Assembly (NCBI GenBank): GCA_003024785.1 | Contig: PUQB01000010.1 | Location: 554,740 to 618,739 of the forward strand | Direction: 5' to 3' | Origin: Selaginella tamariscina | Taxonomy: Eukaryota > Streptophyta > Lycopodiopsida > Selaginellales > Selaginellaceae | Length of the DNA stretch: 64,000 nt | Shown here: positions 11,268 through 24,080 of the stretch, piece after piece | How positions within the stretch are numbered: position 1 is the stretch's first letter | How the letters are laid out: each line of letters starts with the position of its first letter | Position numbers and translations under genes: made by a program | Notes under the pieces: model-generated | Database searches by the model: none | What the model was told of the DNA's origin: nothing | The model's input: only the letters and a program-made list of their open reading frames with translations

Positions 11268-12530
11268 CCGTAGGCAAACACAAATGTTCTACTAAGAAAC
11301 TCCCTAAGGCTAGATTTGGATAACCCTAAGTACATGACCTTGTGAGTGCCTCACGAAAGGGCTCTTATTAACAAGCTTAGGTTGTTCAACCCCTAGATCC
11401 TAAGAAGAACACCCCCCTAACTAGGTGTGCCAAAGCTCACTTAGTTACGAGACCTAACCTCCCTTGAGCGAATGCCTAAGGTTTAGCACCCTAATGCGAA
11501 CACAAGCATGTATGTTTACTAGAGTATCCAACCCCTTGGAGATAAACCCATGACATGACCCCAAAGGGCGTGCCTCGGGCGTTGTATCGTGTGACTTCTA
11601 GCCCAGTGTCACATCTCCATGTGACACTACCTTTCACAATGTGGGCTATCATGCCATAGCCCTTAGATTCAAGAGTTGCACCAAGTGCCACAAACGTGGC
11701 TCCTAAATGCCAACTCTAGAACCCCTTAGTGAACCCTCAGGAACTAGGTAATGTGAACCTGTCAAACAAGATCCCACGCCCACAATTGGACAAGGACACG
11801 GATGTGCCTTGCTTGGCCGTGAGTGCTACACCTAGCTTGACGTGGAGGAGGAGGCTGGAGACAAGCCTTAACCTCTGCCTCTTGGAACGTGCATTTCAAC
11901 AAGACCTCCCAGGCATGGATTCGCCAATGTTAAGGGTGTGATACCCCGAAGGTGGGACATACCCCTGTCATTTGGAAGTTAGGGCGGCACAACAAAGGGT
12001 TGTGTCTTAATGACACAAGCTAAAGCTTGCACCAATAGAAGAGCAATGAACTCAGTCATGAACCCAGGAGCTCTCTTACTCATACTCTACCTTATTTATG
12101 TGACAGAGCCCTGCCCCCCCTCTTTTCCTGAATGTGTAAGTGGGCTGGCACGAAATTAGCTAGCCCCTTATTAAGTTAATGAGAGAATGTTTAACTTAGC
12201 CTAACTCTAACCCTAAAACCCTACCCAAGTTTTAGGGCGTGGGTTAGAGCAACCCTAGGGTTAGGTCAACCCTAGGGGTGTTCCTAACCCTATTAAACAC
12301 GCCAAACTCATTTACATTAACCAATTAGCCTAATTAGGACATTAAAATTGGGGGTGGGTTTCTAGAAGGTAAGTTCTAGCTTTGCTTAAAGTTTCCTGCA
12401 AATACCTAATGACACCCAGCCGGACCATCACCAGATACCCAAGTGCACTAAGCATGCCTATTTCCTACTAAGTAACAATAATCAACGTCCAAAATAAAGG
12501 TCGAATCATAGTAAAAACTATGACACATGG

Positions 12531-12915
12531 CAATGCACTCAAAGCTATCAGCTATTCTTGCCACCTCACATATGCCAATGTTTTGCAGCTGGTTTAGGAT
12601 TCTTCGAAAGCCACGACAGAGTCATACAGTGAGTCAAATTTCTTGATTACAAATTTGTACGAGCATAGGTATAGACAACAAAAGTCAAAAGTCAGAGTTA
12701 TATATATATATATATATTGCAACAACAATTAGTTTACCTTTGTCAATGATGTCAAACCACCAAGACAAGGGCATTTGTTTGTGATACTCCGCCTCCTAGT
12801 CGTCAAATTCTAGCTTGGTATACAAGTCAGCCAATGCTAGTGTGAGAAGAATAATGCCATAGGTTTGCCTTCTAGCTCTCCACTTTGTCTTGAACATAAG
12901 CTAAGTTAATATGTA
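12531..12915 (-). pseudogene. Decayed kinase-like gene, 5' part (copy A)
   Basis: Matches sequence at 29970-30300 and 35620-35940 in the other units. Minus-strand fragments include YGIILLTLALADLYTKLEF and EAEYHKQMPLSWWFDI. Its more complete relatives in copies B and C are followed in the minus direction by a segment resembling a kinase-like HxDxRxxN...D motif region. That downstream segment is missing from copy A. Function is not established; no intact frame exists. Confidence 0.45.
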
Positions 12916-12929
12916 TATACTAGTAAGTT

Positions 12930-13152
12930 TGAGAGATGTGTGAATACCAAATACGATTTGATTAGGTCTGACTGATACAAGGTATTTATACTAAGTGTCT
13001 GTGCTAGGATTAGCACTCTTGGTACCAAGTAAATCATGGTGCCTAGATTAGCCAATGCCCAGATTAGTGTGTATGAATCCTAATGCCACATGGCACCTCC
13101 ATGGTAGAGTATACGTGGCATATATATGTAGTATATACCATGGAACCTTACA
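12930..13152 (-). repeat. Outer gypsy, 3' LTR
   Basis: 223 bp, TG...CA ends in plus reading (tgagagatgtgtgaatacc to ggaaccttaca). It matches 23884-24080 except for the missing outer end of that copy. Confidence 0.8.
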
Positions 13153-14745
13153 TCATCCCCCTCTCAATACGTGGTTTATGCCTATCAAGGTGATCCTCCT
13201 CCCTGGATGAGTGTCCGTTGGTGGAACGGTAGTAGCCAACACACATGAGTGACATGTTGTGACTCCAGAACCCCATCACGCCGCTTCAAGCGATACACTT
13301 ATGTTCCCAACTGTTCTTCAACACTCCAAGGCCTGACCCATCGCGGTTGAAGCCCTGCTGTGTGTATTTGATCCCCTAACCTTAGAAACTTGACGAGAAC
13401 CAAATCTCCCACTTGGTATTGAGGTGGCGTTTGATGTCGTTAATTGTAAGTCCGACGTTGATACTCTTGTGCCCGAGCTAACTGTTCTCCACCTTGCGCA
13501 TACAATAGAGGAAGGACTTGGTTCAAATGTTCCAACTACATACGCCCATCCATATACCATGCCTCGTGAGGAGTGATGCCAATTGCTGGTGGCAATACAG
13601 GTTCACAACCATACAAAGCTTTGAATGGGGAAATCCCTGTTGACTTGTGAGGGTCTGAAACATAAGCAAATTGGAGATATGGAAGCCACATATCCCAATC
13701 GTATGGTCAGGGCGCACATACTTGGCAAGCATGACTTTGAAAGTTCTGTTCAACCGCTCCACTAAACCATCAGTCTCAGGATGATAAGCTGAGGCAAAAG
13801 ATTGTCGGATTTGCAACTGTCGCATCAACAAAGCTACTGCTTCCGCTGCTAGGCCCGGTTCTTGATCCGATAAAATTCGTTCGAGGCAACCATGCCTCAG
13901 CACCACTTGAGTTAGTAGGAACTTGATGATGGAAGTTGCTGTAGCATCTGGCAAAGCACACACTTCTACCCACCGAGTCAAGTAATCAAAGCACACAATG
14001 AAGTATCGATTACCGAACTGCGACACAGGGAATGGTCCCATGATGTCATACGCTACCAGCTCAAAGGGGTGAGAAACTCGAATTGGCTCCAGGGTTGCCG
14101 CAGGAGGAAGTGTGGACACGTTATGCCGTTGACACTCCGGACACGTATGAATGTACTCATGCAGGTCTTGCCGCAATCGGGGCCAATACAAGTGCTGTCG
14201 AATCCTCTCAAGGCATTGTTGGAATCCCATGTGTCCGGACATCGGGTTGGCATGAAAGAACTGCAACCAAGAGTTAATGTAAATTGGTGGTGCCACCACA
14301 TGACACTTGGAATCGTCTCCAACAAAGACAAGCAAGTCATCCATTAGTCTGAAAGATCGTGCATATGTGCGAAAGTTAAGATCCTCGCAGGGTACCTCAC
14401 TACTCGAGACCTCACGCAACCTCCTGATCCATGGCTCCATCTTTTGAGCCTCCACAATGTCTTCCCACCTTGGAAGAACGCAATTAGGAAGGGCATCCGA
14501 CAACAATGCCACAGGGGATGCCACTGCCACAGGAGCTCGGGATAACGCATCCACATCCGCCATGCTAGACCCTGGGCGATGAACAACCCGAAAACAATAC
14601 CCTTGCAAAATTAACACCCAACGTGCATGTCGTCCTGTCACATTCCTCCTCTTCATGATTGAATTAACGGCAACATGATCAGTTTCCAAGAATGTGTTGG
14701 ACCATGTAGATATGAATGGAACTTTTGAAAGGCCCATACGGCTGC

Positions 14746-15389
14746 TGTCAAGCCACGATCCAGGAAACAGGAAGAGAGCAGGATTCCAAGGACATGAAGG
14801 CTTGACTTAGGAACAGGACCGAGAGCAGGACAGGAACCAGGAATAGGAACAGGACGGATCTAGGAGTAGGACAGGATTAGGATAGGATCCGGGAGCAAGA
14901 CAGGAAAGCACAGGATAGGATCCGGGAGCAAAACAGGAACAGGACAGGATCCCGGAGCAGGACAGGATCCAGGAACAGGACAGGAAATAGGAGCGAGACA
15001 GGAACAGGACAGGAAACAAGACAAGACAAGATTGATCGTAGTAAGACTAGTGTTGATAGTAACTGATTGTACAACAATTAGGTCGGAGCTTTTATGCTCA
15101 CAACTCCAAGAGCTAATCTAGGCATGCATGCAAAAGTGGTTGCATGCATGCAAAAGTGATTGCATGCATGCAGAGGCTAAGATGAGTCCACATGTCCCTT
15201 ATCCTCTAGGCATATCCTGTGGCATATCCTGTAGGAATATCTTGCAACCGAATCCTGTGTCCGGAATCCTGGTAGGAGTATCCTGTAGGAAAATCCTGCA
15301 ACCCATATCCTGTATCCGGAATCATGTAGGAAAGTCCTGCAACCCATGTCCTGTATCCGGAATCCTGTATTCTGTATCGGGTCGTGACA
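14746..15389 (-). repeat. Chromovirus 3' LTR
   Basis: 644 bp. The left part is purine-rich on the plus strand (repeated aacaggacagga). The right part has repeated atcctgtagga motifs. The minus-strand AGGGAGGAGGTGC just inside is a polypurine tract. Confidence 0.93.
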
Positions 15390-15429
15390 GCACCTCCTCC
15401 CTAAAGACGAGTTCCACGAGTCTTGGGAC

Positions 15430-15640
15430 CTGGTTTAGCAGGATAATGCCGATGGAAGGCAGCAACCTTGGAAGAAGCATGGAGTAAGTTGGATGCAGGT
15501 TCCCAAGTGCGATCAGTAGGTAGGTACCCTTTCCAATCCACCAAGTATTGGAGTTGGTGACGATGAAGACGAGAGTCAAGGATGGCTGCGACTTCGTACT
15601 CAGGTTCCGTGTCAATGACCACAGGAGGGGGAGGAGAAGA
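15430..15640 (-). mobile_element. Chromodomain of the nested chromovirus
   Basis: Minus-strand segment with EYEVAAILDSR, LQYLVDWKGY and RTWEPASNLLHA, the conserved chromodomain aromatic and W-KGY pattern at the integrase C-terminus. In this family the module is known to bias integration toward particular chromatin. Part of the element at 14746-21156. Confidence 0.88.
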
Positions 15641-18639
15641 AACACGACCATGAAGAGAAGAAGGATGATACGGCTCCAACAAAGAGGTGTGAAACACAGG
15701 ATGAAGTTTCACCGTGGATGGTAACTCGAGTCGGAAAGCTACAGGATTTACCTCCGCCACGATCCTATAAGGGCCCAATCGTTGAAAATCCAACTTAGAA
15801 GAAGGCCTGTTGGTGCGAATGTGTCGACGAAGAAGCCACACGAGATCACCAATCTTGTATGCATGTGCCGGCTGTCGGTGAGCATCAGCATGATGCTTGT
15901 ATCGTTCCTGTGCCTGTTGAAGATGAACCTGGAGATCATCCTGTACCTGCCGAAGATGCTGAAGACGATCCTGTACTGCAGGAGCGGAAGAAGGAGAAGC
16001 GGTAGGAGCAAAGTCAAAACGTGGATGGTGGCCTGTAAGAGCAAAGAAAGGTGTCTGTCCTGTAGATGCGTGGATGGAGTTGTTGTAGGCAAACTCTGCC
16101 ATTGGAAGGAGGTCCAACCAGTTGTCCTGCTGGTAACTGATGAAGCAACGAAGATACTGTTCTAAGGTCTGAATTGTGCGTTCGGACTGCCCATCGGTTT
16201 GTGGGTGATATCCTGAAGAAAGATCCGCTTTGACCTGTAGACTCCGAAGAAGCTCTCGCCAAAACTTGGACATGAATTGTGGACCTCGATCGGAAACAAT
16301 GCTCTCAGGAAGACCATGATGTCGGAACACCTCGCGGATCACCAACTCGGCAGTTGTCTGACCTGTAGCTGTCTTGTTGCAGGGTAGGAAATGAGCCTGC
16401 TTGGTGAAACGGTCAACCACCACAAGAACTGCATCAAATCCACGGGAAGGAGGAAGATCTGTGAGGAAATCCCATAGAAATGGATCTCCAAGGAGCAGAC
16501 GGAACAGGAAGAGGACGAAGAAGACCAGAGGGTGCATGATGAGGCATCTTCGACCTGCTACAAGTGTCACAACTCCGTACAAACCTCTCCACAAAACCTC
16601 GCAACCCAGGCCACCAATAGTTGCGAGTCACCAATTCCACTGTCTTGGCCACACCAAAATGTCCTGTAGCCGGGGTATCATGACAATCCTGTACCACACG
16701 AGTCCTAGAAATACCAACAGGAACGTACAGGAGACCTTCCCGGTACAGGAGTCCATCCTGTATGGTGAATAGGTTGTAGTCTGGACGGGAACTGGAGGAA
16801 GAGGAACTTGCAACGTCAGGATGAATGTGTGAGAACACATTCTTTGCCAAGTCGTCTGTAGCAACTGCGAACGACGTCCTGTAGGAGTGTTGAATTTGCT
16901 GGAGCCTGATGAACCTGCAGTGCCGCAAGCCGGAAACGATCAGGACCCAACAACACTTGCCTTTGACCGTCAAATGCAGGATCGCCCGGGCTTGGTGCAA
17001 GGTAAGAGCGCCTAGACAATGCGTCCGCCTTGCCATTCCGAAAGCCGGGCCTGTAGACGATGACGAAGTCAAAACGTGATAGGAACTCTGCCCACCTAGC
17101 CTGTCGCCGACTGAGGACCCGAGCCGTTTGAAAGTACTCCAGGTTCTTGTGATCCGTAAGAACTTGTACAGGATGTGCAGCACCTTCCAGGAAATGCCGC
17201 CACTCCTCAAACGAATCCACAATGGCCTTGAGTTCCTTGTCATGAATCTCGTAGTTGATCTCCGCCGACAGGAACTTACGAGAGTGAAAGGCTACAGGAT
17301 GAAGCAACTTGTCCTCTCCAACTTGCGATAGGACGGATCCTACTGCAAAATCCGAGGCATCTGCTTCAATGAAGAAAGGATGAGAAGGGTCAGGATGTGC
17401 TAAAATCGGAGCTGTCGTGAAAACGTCCTTGAGTGTTGTGAACGCGTGTTCCGCCTTGTCGGACCAAGAGAAAAGTCCTGTGCGCTTGGTGAGTTCTGTG
17501 AGTGGAAGTACACGCTTGGAGAAGTCCTGTATGAACCGCCTGTAGAAGTTTGCAAAGCCAAGGAAACATTGTACATCTCGTACCGACTTGGGCCTCTCCC
17601 ACTCCACGATGGTCTTCACCTTGTGCATGTCCATGGAAACGCCAGCAGGAGAGACGATGTAGCCCAAGAACTCCACCGAATCCCTATCGAAAAAACACTT
17701 CTCCAACTTCGCGTACAGGCCATGCTCGCGAAGCCGCTCTAAAACTAGTCGTACATGCTTGTCATGTGCCGCCTGGTCCTTGGAGAAAATCAAGATGTCG
17801 TCGAGGTAGATCACCACAAACTGGTCCAAGAAGTCACGGAAAATGTCGTTCACCATGTGTTGGAATACAGCTGGGGCATTGGTAAGGCCGAAAGGCATTA
17901 CCGTGTACTCAAAATGTCCATACCTTGTACGAAAGGCAGTCTTCCACTCATCGCCGGGACGAATCCGTACAAGGTTGTAGGCTCCTCGTAAGTCGATCTT
18001 CGTGAACACCTTTTGCCCTCGCCGATCGAGAAGTTCCGGGATCAATGGCAACGGATACCGTACCGATCCGAATGGTGACTTGATTCAAACCCCTGTAGTC
18101 CACCACCAAACGTAAACTCCCATCCTTCTTCTTGACAAAGAAGATAGGAGCTCCTGCAGGGGACTTTGAGTGACGAATGAAGCGGATCCTAAGTTGTCCT
18201 CGATGTATTGACGAAGAACCTCCAACTCTGTGGGTGACAATGCATAGATCGGTCCGAATGGTGGAGTCTTTCCTTCCGCAAGATCAATAGGACAGTCGTA
18301 GGACCTGTGAACAGGAAGAACTGCAGCCTTGTGCTTGTCAAAAACGTCCTTAAAGTCGTGGTACTTGGATGGTAGGGAAGAAGGAGGAGAAGGAGAAGAG
18401 GAGAAGGAGAAAAAACAGGGGAGTCGGATACAGGAAAGGTAGGAGAGGACGTAGGAGTTACTTGAAAAGCAAAAAGGTGGAAGGGGGCAGGATCAGTGGC
18501 GAGTTCATGCATGGTAGTGGTAAGAACTCGGAGAGGAGAAGGAGGGAGCTGTGACTGAAAAAGAGGAAGGATCTTGGGGGATGGAACAGAGGCAGGGTAA
18601 CAGAAAGAAGCAGGATTGGAAAAAACCTGTGTGGTTGTT

Positions 18640-18960
18640 GATGAGTGTACAGGATTGGAAGAATCCTGTACAGGACACCGTGAGTGTACAGGATTGGAAG
18701 AATCCTGTACAGGAGTCCGTGGTTGCGCAAGAGTGGAAGAAGCCTGCGAATGTGCTGACGAATCAACAGGAGGTGGATCCTGTTGAGGAGGAACCTTCGA
18801 CACTGATACAGGATTGGAAGAACCCTGTACAGGACACCGCAAACTTACAGGAATGGGGAGAGCCTGCGGATGTGCTGAGGAACTGCCATGAGGTGAATCC
18901 TGTCGAGGAGGAGTCTTCAACACTGGTACAGGAACAGGTACGGTCAATCCTGTAGCTTGT
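18640..18960. repeat. Internal tandem repeats in the chromovirus linker
   Basis: Repeats built on tacaggattggaagaatcct and gtacagg, about 48 bp each with degenerate spacing, encode Pro/Ser-rich VQDSSNPVHS copies between protease and reverse transcriptase on the minus strand. Confidence 0.7.
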
Positions 18961-20509
18961 ACTGCCTCAGATACTAAGGATGTATCCTGCACGCAGGAAG
19001 GTACAGGATTGATCCTAGAAGTTGGAGAGGAAAACGTGAGTGTCCTAGACCTCCAGTCGATCTGCGGATTTGCAACAACGAACCATGGCATGCCCAAAAT
19101 GATGGGAGTCGACCGAGTCTTGATCAAGTTGAAGGAAATTGAACAGTTGAATGTGCCATACCTGCAGGAGAGAGGTTCGGTAGCATGGGTAACTGCACCG
19201 GAAGCAATTAGACGCCCATCGGCCACCTCTACAGGAACTGCACGCTTCAACTTCACCACCGAAATGCCATGTTGAGTTGCAAACGTGTCATCCATGAAGC
19301 ATGCATTTGCACCAGTGTCTAACAAGGCAAACTCCATGAGCTCTCGATTATTAAGATGAATGTGTACAGGAAACTTAAGTGACGGGATGGTATGAGCAGC
19401 ACCAATGGAGCCTGCACCTACGTCCAACTTCGCGGCTCCTAGACGAAGTGGACATTGGAGTTTTCCGACTGAACTTCGGCTTCGACTTCACGCGTCTTGA
19501 AGTTCCTGGCTTTAATAGGACAATCTGCCACCTTGTGTCCTGCTCCACCACAATACAAGCACAGGTTCTCACTGCGACGACGTTGCTTCTCGGCAGCGGA
19601 AAGAGAGCCACGCTTGGATTTCTCAACCTCCATAGGAACTACTCCAGAAGGTGGTGCAGGAACATGTACCACAGCTGTAGGATTGGTTTGCAGGAACTGT
19701 TGACGGGATCTTTCCTGACGACGCTCGAACAAACGGTTGTCGCAACGAACAGCTTGTTGCATGATCTCCGCTAATGTTTGGGCATCCGGTAACGTAAGGA
19801 GAAGGTCCTTCACGTCGTCCCTCAACCCAAAACGGAAGTGTTCGATCAATGCAGTCTCGTCCCATGGAATGTTCGTGCAAAGTTGCTGAAATTCGGATGC
19901 ATAGACGGAAGCTGGTCGGGATCCTTGAGTGAGCTTCCGTAACTTCGTGCATGCAGAACGGTACTTATCAGGATCTCCAAAACAGGCTTCAAAGGCAGCC
20001 ACGAAACCTTCAAAGTCTTCCATCAGTGGATCGTCACGCTCCAGCAAGGGGGCAACCCAAGCCCGTGGAGATCCACTTAGTAAGGATGCCAAAAGACCCA
20101 CCTTTTGAGCATCAGTCGAGTAGCGCCGTGGTTGCATACGGATCAAGAGTCGGATCTGATTCAGGAAACCTTGGAAATCGGCACGATTACCACTGAACTT
20201 CTCTGGCATGCTAACCTTCGGCTCCGAAGAAAAGTTTGATGAAGAGGAAACCACCGATGCCTGGGAGAGAGCCTGCGCAGCAGCCTTGGAGGATGCATCA
20301 GCAGCTGCATGTGCCGCAGTGGTGGAACCTTGCAGGTCGGTGACCACTTGGCGCAAAGTGGCCAGCTCATGAAGTAGCATTTGGTGCTCGTGTTGAAAAT
20401 GCTCAAAATCAGCCATGATCTAGGAAAGAAAAAAGGAGGAAAATGAAGGAAAGGAATCAAGAAAAAGGTAGCTGGAAAACGGAGAACTATGAAGCAGTTA
20501 CTATCAAAC

Positions 20510-21156
20510 TGTCAAGCCACGATCCAGAAACAGGAAGCAGGAGCCAAGGATTCCAAGGACATGAAGGCTTGACTCAGGAACAGGACCGAGAGCAGGACAG
20601 GAACCAGGAATAGGAACAGGACGGATCTAGGAGTAGGACAGGATTAGGATAGGATCCGGGAGCAAGACAGGAAAGCACAGGATAGGATCCGGGAGCAAAA
20701 CAGGAACAGGACAGGATCCCGGAGCAGGACAGGATCCAGGAACAGGACAGGAAATAGGAGCGAGACAGGAACAGGACAGGAAACAAGACAAGACAAGATT
20801 GATCGTAGTAAGACTGGTGTTGATAGTAACTGATTGTACAACAATTAGGTCGGAGCTTTTATGCTCACAACTCCAAGAGCTAATCTAGGCATGCATGCAA
20901 AAGTGGTTGCATGCATGCAAAAGTGATTGCATGCATGCAGAGGCTAAGATGAGTCCACATGTCCCTTATCCTCTAGGCATATCCTGTGGCATATCCTGTA
21001 GGAATATCCTGCAACCGAATCCTGTGTCCGGAATCCTGGTAGGAGTATCCTGTAGGAAAATCCTGCAACCCATATCCTGTATCCGGAATCCTGTAGGAAA
21101 GTCCTGCAACCCATGTCCTGTATCCGGAATCCTGTATTCTGTATCGGGTCGTGACA
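20510..21156 (-). repeat. Chromovirus 5' LTR
   Basis: 647 bp, about 98-99% identical by eye to the 3' LTR, followed immediately by the GCTGC duplication. The inside flank (minus GTTTGATAGTAACTGC) is not the usual initiator-tRNA-Met primer site, so another primer or a half-tRNA may be used. Confidence 0.92.
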
Positions 21157-23883
21157 GCTGCCAAACATTCCTTGTCCGTGGTGGAATAATTTTTTCTCTA
21201 CATCAGTAAGGCTCTAACTTGCATAAGCGATCGGGTATTGCTAACCATTGAGAGTCTCCTACAACAAATCGGCTCCCAACCTGACATCTGAAGCATCGGT
21301 CTGAAGAATAAAGGATTTGGCAAAGTTTGGATACCACACAAAGGTGGAGATCCTAGCAATGCCTTACATCCTCGAACGCCTTCTGACACTTCTTGGACCA
21401 CCGGAATTGAGCTCCTTGTTTTAACAATCCTCACAATGGGGATGTCAGATCTGAGAACCGTAGGACAAACCTCGCTAGGTATGTTGCCTTTCCCAAGAAA
21501 CGTTGCAACTCCGCCACTGACTCATGAGCAGGAAAATCTCGTACAGTCAAGGCCTTCTCAGGATCCGGTTTCACACCCTCTGTCGTGATGATGAATCCTA
21601 AGTATTTCAATGAGGTACATCCGAACTTGCACTTTTGCTCTTTCAACTTCAGCCCGTATTGCACCAATTGTTGCAAGACCCGCTCTAACTGCTGAAGGTG
21701 CTCCTCCCATGTAGCAGAGTGAATTAGAAGGTCATCGATGTACGCACGTGTAAATTCTTCAAAGCCCTCCAATAGCTCGTCCATCATCTACTGGAAGGTT
21801 GCTGGGGCCCCGACCAACCCAAATGGCATGACCATAAACTCGTACAAGCTAGATGGTGTTCGAAATGCTGTCTTTGCTGCATCTTCAGGAGCCATAGGGA
21901 TCTGCCAATAGCCAAAAGCCATGTCAAGGATAGTGAAGTACCGGCTATTCCCCAATGCATCGACTAAATCATCCACCCTTGGTAGTGGATATGATCAAGA
22001 ATAGAAACATCGTTCAATGGCCTGAAGTCAATAGTGAAACATGTAGTCCCATCCGGCTTTGGAACTAGGTGTGGTTCTGCTACCCATGGACTTCGGGACT
22101 TACGTATCACTTTCAACTCTAGCATCTCCCTCACACAACGATTCAGGATATCCTTCTCCTTTGGAGATCGTCGCCTAAGCCCTGATTAGGCGAGTTTTAC
22201 CAATCGGGATGTGATGCTGAGTAGTCAACATGGGATTCGCATCTCCTACAATGGGTTTGAATAGGCTCAGATATCTCGCCAACAAGTCCTTGATGTCCTT
22301 AGCTCGTTGCTCTGGAGAAGGCTCTGCCATGCCCTGCAATGTTGCCGCCATGCCATTCGGTGCATGTTCTATAGCCTGCAATGGGGGGCATCCTGGGATA
22401 GACAACGTGCACATTTCAAAATCACATCTTGCCTTGACCGCACGAAGCCAATTGACACCTAGGATGATGTCATAGACTTGGCTCGACATCACCCGCAACA
22501 AAAGTAGATGATGGTATCCTCCTAACACCACAGGTACATGTGCAATTCGATGTGATTGAGCAAAAGACTACTTATCAGCAAACACTACTTTCAAAGTCCG
22601 CTCAGTTGGTACTGTGTGCAAGTGCAAGGACTCCGCTACTGATTGATTGATAGAAGATATACTGGATCCGGAGTCCACCAGGACTAAAACAAGAGTTCCT
22701 TCTACCATGCCGAAGAACACAAACATAAAACGCTCGGTGTCCAGTAACTCACTCGAGACCCCTATGCCCGCACAAGCATGGAAGAACAAAGGTGCTCCGG
22801 GAAAGTGTCAACCATGCGCTGGAATCAAGTTCTTCAGAGGTGGTGCAATGTGCCTAGTGCATGGGTCCTCTGACACCCCATGCACTACACCTCGTTTTTT
22901 GGTTGCGGGAGAGTCTCCACTTCTTCTGCAGTCTCGATGGCAGCTACTTGATGTCGATTTGCACATGCTCGTGCAACATGTCCCCAACCTTGGCACTCGT
23001 AGCACTGAATGTTCCGCCCACGACCACGACCATGACCACGCCGACCAGCAGCTTGGCTTGGGCCCCTCCTGCAGCCTGAGGACTTGTCCTCCATTTGAAC
23101 AGCACCCACCTCCATCAGAATAGGATCAGATGTCCCAGGAATAGGTGTCGATATAAGATATACACGTTGTGCTGCCCCTAACGAGTTCTCAAATCGTTAT
23201 GCAATTCGCAAGGCCTCCTCCACAGTTGAAGGACCAAATCCCTCCACCAAGCCAGTCAAATCAGGGCGAAGAGCCAACCATAACAAGCCAACCGTACCCG
23301 TTCTGTCATGCTTGGATCCGTACGATTGACCAAGTTCCAAAACTTAATCCCGAATCGTTGGACGGTCTCTCCCGACACTTGCTTCAAGTTTGGAACTCAC
23401 AAAAAGCTACAGCAGAATCCTCGGGCTTGCTTGAACTGTTAGGATAAGATGTTCCAATCTTGTCGATCAAGAATGGGGACACCATTGTACCATTGCAAGG
23501 CAAGTCCTTGCAGACACGTTGGGAACTCTCGCAACCGCTGGGAGTCAGACCATCCATGGTAGTCAACAATCCCTTGAAAATGCTCCCACCAATGGTACAC
23601 GTCTGCTCCAACCTCCCCCTTAAAAGAACTCTGGACGAACATGTGGATTGGAGCCCAAAAGGTGTGGATTGAAACTCTGTAGCATACTAGCATTCTACTG
23701 CATTCCTTAGTGAATTTCCCGTAGAAGAGTAGTCTGATTCGCCACACTCAATTGCAGTGCATCGAACAACTGCCACCACCTTTCTTCGGTTGCCATCACG
23801 AACAAGAACACAAGGGAAGAGGGAGACAAAAAGAACACAAAAAAACTAAGTCGGAAAAGGACTACCCAACTTCTCCCCACCAA

Positions 23884-24080
23884 TGAGAGAGGTGTGAATA
23901 CCAAATACGATTCAATTAGGTCTGACTGATACAAGGTATTTATACTAAGTGTCTGTGCTAGGATTAGCACTCTTGGTACCAAGTAAATCATGGTGCCCAT
24001 ATTAGCCAGTGCCCAGATTAAGTGTGTATGAATCCTAATGTCACATGGCACCTCCATGGCAGAGTATACATGGCGTGTAT
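23884..24080 (-). repeat. Outer gypsy, 5' LTR (outer end lost)
   Basis: Matches the left LTR through the agagtatac(a/g)tggc block, then passes directly into cagtatataactatcac, which is unit sequence also found at 30380 and 36003. Comparison with copy C indicates loss of the LTR end plus roughly 50 bp of flank, so no target duplication can be read. Confidence 0.8.

Larger units (their letters stand above)
9836..12525 (-). mobile_element. Solo LTR (outer), interrupted by a second solo LTR
   Basis: The segment starts TGTCAGAGTTTT and ends AAAACTATGACA, so its ends are inverted complements in the usual LTR style. It is flanked by the direct repeat CATGG (9831-9835 and 12526-12530). The flanks rejoin cleanly onto the matching sequence in copies B and C of the triplicated unit (acatggcaatgcgctc). 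No coding domains are inside. It belongs to the same family as the LTR at 53620-54375, whose primer-binding site fixes the orientation. It is younger than the triplication. Confidence 0.8.
14746..21156 (-). mobile_element. Young Ty3/gypsy chromovirus nested in the outer gypsy
   Basis: A 6.4 kb element with LTRs at 14746-15389 and 20510-21156 that differ at only about ten positions by eye. Ends are TGTCA...TGACA and the flanking duplication is GCTGC (14741-14745 and 21157-21161). Minus-strand parts: gag 19439-20416 with a CCHC knuckle (CLYCGGAGHKVADC); protease and long linker 18189-19427 (LLDTGANACFM); reverse transcriptase and RNase H about 17000-18150 (VVIYLDDILIF); integrase about 15650-16870; C-terminal chromodomain about 15430-15640 (LQYLVDWKGYLPTDRTWEP). 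The chromodomain places it among plant chromoviruses. It looks close to whole, with roughly three or four breaks, and is recent. Confidence 0.92.
12930..24080 (-). mobile_element. Ty3/gypsy element (outer host of a nested insertion), fossil
   Basis: Minus-strand gypsy with short LTRs: 12930-13152 on the left and 23884-24080 on the right, the right one missing its outermost end. The two differ at roughly 5-6% of aligned sites by eye. Parts in minus order: gag about 23100-23860; CCHC knuckle near 22985-23040 (CYECQGWGHVARAC); protease near 22640-22700 (VLVDSGSSISS); reverse transcriptase 21440-21980 (AYIDDLL); RNase H, split by the inner element; integrase about 13700-14560 (GHMGFQQCLERIRQHLYWP, later YHPETDGLVERLNR). 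A purine tract next to the left LTR (minus GAGAGGGGGATGA) fits a polypurine tract. It is broken in several places besides the insertion at 14746-21156. Confidence 0.85.

Noticed and set aside
10920-12300. Interstitial telomere from CCCTAAA-like words
   Set aside because: The words are irregular and embedded in LTR sequence with clear ends and target duplications.
13523-14737. Host gene of 404 codons on the minus strand
   Set aside because: It is the RNase H and integrase part of the outer gypsy element.
14807-15019. Open frames of about 70 codons, Cys/Ser/Leu-rich, repeated at 20574-20786
   Set aside because: They lie wholly inside the chromovirus LTRs and reflect the purine-biased short repeat on the other strand, not a gene.
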